Assembly: GCF_037577855.1 (NCBI RefSeq)
Contig: NZ_JBAKFX010000006.1
Span: 76,932 to 140,931, forward strand
DNA length: 64,000 nucleotides
Direction: 5' to 3'
Source: Dethiothermospora halolimnae
GTDB lineage: Bacteria > Bacillota > Clostridia > Tissierellales > VENL01
A model generated the notes under the pieces. That model was not told the DNA's origin and ran no database searches. It saw only the letters and a program-made list of their open reading frames with translations. Positions within the stretch are counted from its first letter, which is position 1. Every line of letters begins with the position of its first letter. The position numbers and the translations under genes are program-made. Below, piece after piece: positions 61,385 to 64,000 of the stretch.

Positions 61385-61443
61385 TTGAAGTATAACTATC
61401 TATTTGGGTATAATGGTGTTAAGGTAAGTAGGTAGTTATACTT
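61385..61443 (+). promoter_or_regulatory. Integrase promoter inside an inverted repeat
   Basis: TTGAAG (61385-61390), 18 bases, TATAAT (61409-61414). Arms AAGTATAACTATCTA (61388-61402) and TAGGTAGTTATACTT (61429-61443) are complementary at 14 of 15 positions plus one wobble. They surround the -10 region, so they may be an operator or a transcript hairpin controlling the integrase. Confidence 0.6.
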
Positions 61444-61474
61444 CTGTTTTATTAAGGAGGTAACTACAAATACT

Positions 61475-63046
61475 ATGGAAAAAGTAGCTATATATTGTAG
61501 GTTAAGCGATGAGGACAAAAATAAAACCAACGGTTATGATGATAGCCAGAGTATTGCAACTCAAAAGGCTATATTAACTAGGTATGTTAAAGAAAGAGGA
61601 TGGCAGATAGGGGATATATATGTTGATGATGGATATACGGGATTAAACTTTGATAGACCTTCTTTTCAGAGGATGTTAAAGGATATTGAGGAGAAAAACT
61701 ATACAGTAGTAATAACTAAAGATATGAGTAGATTAGGAAGGGATTATATTGATGTAGGGTATTATACTGAAAGATATTTCCCTGAAAAACAAATACGATA
61801 TATTGCAATAGATGATAATGTTGATACTGAAATGGACTCAAATAATAATGATGTAGCACCTTTTAAAGCAGTAATCAATGATATGTATAGTAAAGACATC
61901 AGCAAAAAAATAAAAAGTTCCCTTAATTCAAGAAGACAAGAAGGAAAGTTTATAGGCTCTTTTGCACCATATGGATATAAAAAACACCCAGATAATAGGA
62001 ATAGACTTATAGTAGATAAAGAAGTGGCTAATGTTATTAAACAAATTTATGATTGGTATTTGCTGGGAGTGGGAACACAGAAGATAGCCTATAGATTAAA
62101 TGAAAGGGGAATTCCTAATCCAACATTTTATAAAAAACAGCAAGGTTTAAAATTTAAAAATTCTTCTCAAACAGATGCCTACGGTCTATGGAATAAAACT
62201 ACAATTAGAAGAATATTGAAAAATCCAGTATACATCGGTCATATGGCACAAGGAAAAAGGAAAAAAGTAAATTATAAATCTAAAAAGGTGATACCAAATA
62301 AAAAAAACAATTGGATTTTGGTGGAAAATACCCATGAAGCTATAATAGATGAAGAAACTTTTAAACTTGTTCAAAATAGATTGAAAACTAGGAGTAGAAG
62401 TACAGGAACTGGTAAAGCACACCTATTTGCAACTAAATTAAAATGCTTAGACTGTGGTAGTACACTGTATAAAATTAAAGCAGGGAATGGATATGAATAT
62501 TTAAGGTGTAAGTTATATGCTAGAGATCCTAAGAAAAAGTTATGCACTAGCCACAGTGTTAGATTAGATAACTTGATTGAAGTTGTAGAGAGTAGAATAA
62601 GAGAATATATAAAAATGTTAGATGATGAGAGTAATCTAGAAAATAGGTTAAGTGAAAGAGAAGAGTTTCAAGAGAGGGTATCTAATTTTAAAGATGAATT
62701 GGTTGGAATAGAAACACGGATAAAGGAAAAAGAGAAAATGATGAAAAACTTATATATTGATAAGGTAAAAGAGTTAATAACAGAGGAGCAATTCATCCAG
62801 TTGAATAAGGAGTTCAGTAGTGAAAAAGATAAACTTCTTGAAAGGAAACGGGAAATAGAAAGTAAAATTTATAATATTAAATCAAAATCCAGCAATGTTG
62901 GTAAATGGATAGATATTGTAATGAAGTATAAAAACTTCGATAAACTAACCCATGTAATGGTTAATGAATTAATTGATTACATTGAGATAGGACAAAAAAA
63001 TAGAAAAATAGGAGAACAGATAATCAATATACATTGGTTATTCTAA
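61475..63046 (+). CDS. Large serine recombinase (element integrase)
   Basis: The 523-aa protein starts at ATG 61475 after AAGGAGG. The resolvase/invertase N-terminal domain has VAIYCRLSDEDK with nucleophile Ser11, SQSIATQKAIL, YVDDGYTGLNFDRPSFQRMLKDIE and VITKDMSRLGRDYIDVGYYTE. Next comes a recombinase domain (APYGYKKHPDNRNRLIVDKEVANVIKQIYDWYLLGVGTQKIAYRLNERGIP). A zinc ribbon (LKCLDCGSTLYKI...LRCKLYARDPKKKLCTSH) and a coiled coil (630-790 region of codons) follow. Tn/TndX-like family. It would catalyse attP x attB insertion into the ATPase gene. The stop codon lies within the attR arm. Confidence 0.95.
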   Translation: MEKVAIYCRLSDEDKNKTNGYDDSQSIATQKAILTRYVKERGWQIGDIYVDDGYTGLNFDRPSFQRMLKDIEEKNYTVVITKDMSRLGRDYIDVGYYTERYFPEKQIRYIAIDDNVDTEMDSNNNDVAPFKAVINDMYSKDISKKIKSSLNSRRQEGKFIGSFAPYGYKKHPDNRNRLIVDKEVANVIKQIYDWYLLGVGTQKIAYRLNERGIPNPTFYKKQQGLKFKNSSQTDAYGLWNKTTIRRILKNPVYIGHMAQGKRKKVNYKSKKVIPNKKNNWILVENTHEAIIDEETFKLVQNRLKTRSRSTGTGKAHLFATKLKCLDCGSTLYKIKAGNGYEYLRCKLYARDPKKKLCTSHSVRLDNLIEVVESRIREYIKMLDDESNLENRLSEREEFQERVSNFKDELVGIETRIKEKEKMMKNLYIDKVKELITEEQFIQLNKEFSSEKDKLLERKREIESKIYNIKSKSSNVGKWIDIVMKYKNFDKLTHVMVNELIDYIEIGQKNRKIGEQIINIHWLF

Positions 63047-63075
63047 TTTGTGTTTAAGAACCCCTTCACATGTAG
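63044..63075. other. attR
   Basis: Arm TAATTTGTGTTTA (63044-63056), AGAACCCCTTCA, then core CATGTAG (63069-63075) joined to host sequence TAGATCCC. Joining host sides gives GCACCC-CATGTAG-TAGATCCC, which reads A-P-H-V-V-D-P in frame. Confidence 0.9.
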
Positions 63076-63872
63076 TAGATCCCAAAAATCCAGGAGCCGT
63101 AGATGAAATAATCCATTTAGGAGACTATTGGGATGTAGATAAAATGGAATCAAATAAGTTTGATATATTAGAGAGTATAGAAAGAAACGGTAAATTCTAT
63201 AAAAGGGCATATAAATACTTAGGAGCAGCAAGACTTATAATAGAGGATATAATATGGAAGATAGGAGAAGCAATGGATTTTGGTAAGATTAATCTTTTAA
63301 CTTATAAATTAATAAAAGATATATTTAAAGATATGGAGATAAAAGAATTTACGGGAAAAGTAAGAGAACTATTTGGTAGTGCCTATACTCCGGAAGGTTG
63401 GGTTGAGTATACTGATACTTTATTACAAAATCTAAGGGAGATATATTATATAACTGGAGAAATTGGAACAGGTAAATCTACATTATTAGAAAAAATATAT
63501 AAAGAAGGGGTTATTAGAGGCTTAGATGTAGAGGTATATCATAGTCCTCTTATACCAGAGAAAATAGAAACTATTATAATAAAGGAATTAGGTATTGGAC
63601 TTACAGTAAGTGATAAGGCTAAAAAATTTGAGTATAGTGAAATAGATTTAGACGAATATTTAGATAGGGATAGATTAAAAGTATATGATAAAGATATAAA
63701 AGATGATAAAAAAGTATTTGATGAGTTATTAGATGTGGCAATATCAAGTTTATCAAGTGCTAAGAAAAATCATGATGGTATAGAGGAATATTATGTTCCT
63801 AATATGGATTTTGATAAGATAGAAAAACTTAGAAAAGGGATAATAGATAGAATGTTAAGTTATGATGAGTAA
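63069..63872 (+). pseudogene. Two-P-loop ATPase gene, 3' fragment
   Basis: 267 codons that continue the gene begun at 27947: HVVDPKNPGAVDEIIHLGDYWDVDKMES, then a second P-loop REIYYITGEIGTGKSTLLEKIYKEG and a C-terminus YYVPNMDFDKIEKLRKGIIDRMLSYDE. A TTG at 63048 gives an ORF but it begins inside the element arm and has no ribosome site, so this half is probably silent while the element is integrated. After excision both P-loop domains join into one 359-aa ATPase of the PRK06851-like type. Confidence 0.88.
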
Positions 63873-64000
63873 GGGGGCTGTCGGAAAATAGCAAATTTTA
63901 ACTCGCCAGACCACAAATAAAGAAAAATGCTTAAGAACTTAATTTTAACTAGAAGTAAGTTTTTAAGCATTTTCTATTTTTTGACAAGAAAATTATTTCT
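63873..64000. other. Window end: possible insertion-sequence end and hairpin
   Basis: GGGGGCTGTCGGAAAAT (63875 on) looks like the terminal inverted repeat of an IS. It is followed by a long stem (GAAAAATGCTTAAGAACTTA, about 63922-63941, with its complement 63956-63974) that could be the ATPase-gene terminator or the read-in block of an IS. The window ends before any transposase. Confidence 0.35.

Larger units (their letters stand above)
28223..63075 (+). mobile_element. Integrated phage-like element with its own RNA polymerase and capsid module
   Basis: The boundaries are defined by the split ATPase gene and by the 7-base core CATGTAG at 28223-28229 and 63069-63075 (34,846 bp apart). A large serine recombinase gene lies at the right end, its stop 22 bases from the core. 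Contents: defence-like cargo (28.7-40.7 kb), single-subunit RNA polymerase and helicase (41.4-46.5 kb), small genes and a methyltransferase (46.8-50 kb), a packaging/capsid module (50-61 kb) and the integrase. Tail, lysis, repressor and replication-initiator genes are not visible. It is either a decayed prophage or a capsid-encoding satellite. Confidence 0.93.

Noticed and set aside
63048..63068. TTG start of an ORF covering the 3' ATPase fragment
   Set aside because: The first seven codons are element arm sequence, with no ribosome site; the reading frame is the continuation of the split host gene.
28223..63075. Intact prophage
   Set aside because: No tail, lysis, repressor or replication-initiator genes were found, so a complete phage is not supported.

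Overview
The window is AT-rich chromosomal DNA from a low-GC Gram-positive anaerobe. It is most likely a spore-forming clostridial or Tissierellales-type Firmicute: strong AGGAGG ribosome sites with frequent TTG/GTG starts, a GerMN-type lipoprotein, a multisubunit Mrp antiporter, an S-box (SAM-I) riboswitch before metNIQ, a selenocysteine tRNA and an EFR1-type flavodoxin/ferredoxin. No ribosomal RNA or CRISPR array is seen.

Left arm (1-27.9 kb), host chromosome. It holds the end of a sensor histidine kinase gene, a GerMN lipoprotein, an eight-gene mrp-type Na+/H+ antiporter operon without a full-length MrpA, a class II aldolase (minus strand), tRNA-Sec, USP-like and DsrE-like genes, DUF1232, DedA, homoserine dehydrogenase, a kinase-like membrane protein, a cation/proton antiporter with a PII-like partner (minus strand), a ROK regulator, a GIY-YIG protein, a RocB-like M20 peptidase, a GNAT enzyme and an HsmA/TetR pair with two visible operators. 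The spacers from 8 to 19 kb carry several families of short palindromic repeats. From 22 to 25 kb is a graveyard: an IS3 remnant, a tyrosine-recombinase remnant, a Nudix gene stopped by a TGA in its signature motif, and an internally deleted IS66 transposase. The metNIQ operon follows on the minus strand.

Element (28,223-63,075). A gene for a two-P-loop ATPase is cut after codon 92. Its 3' part resumes in frame at 63,069, after 34,846 bp. Both junctions share the 7-bp core CATGTAG. A large serine recombinase lies at the right end, and the reconstructed attP has 13-bp inverted arms. Excision should restore a 359-codon gene. From left to right the insert holds: (a) cargo, namely a P-loop GTPase-like protein, two unknown proteins, an 81-aa protein, a PLD-SNF2 helicase next to an ExK-motif/Eco57I-type methyltransferase, and a cassette gene between direct repeats; (b) a 1088-aa double-psi beta-barrel RNA polymerase (DFDGD motif, YonO/RdRP superfamily) bracketed by two covarying hairpins, followed by an SF2 helicase; (c) a structured intergenic RNA, a ParB-methyltransferase fusion and unknown small genes; (d) an SPP1-like DNA-packaging and capsid module (TerS, TerL, portal, gp7-like protein, scaffold, coat, connector, stopper-like), interrupted by a Xer-type recombinase with a dif-like site, a membrane protein with its own promoter and a Panacea-type antitoxin with a membrane partner; (e) a 42-aa protein and the integrase.

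I see no tail, lysis, repressor or obvious replication-initiator gene. The element is therefore either a decayed prophage or, more interestingly, a capsid-encoding satellite that would borrow tails and lysis from a helper phage. Its own RNA polymerase, its restriction-like cargo and the reversible splitting of a host ATPase gene are the main points for follow-up. Assignments rest on motifs and gene order read by eye; no database search was possible.
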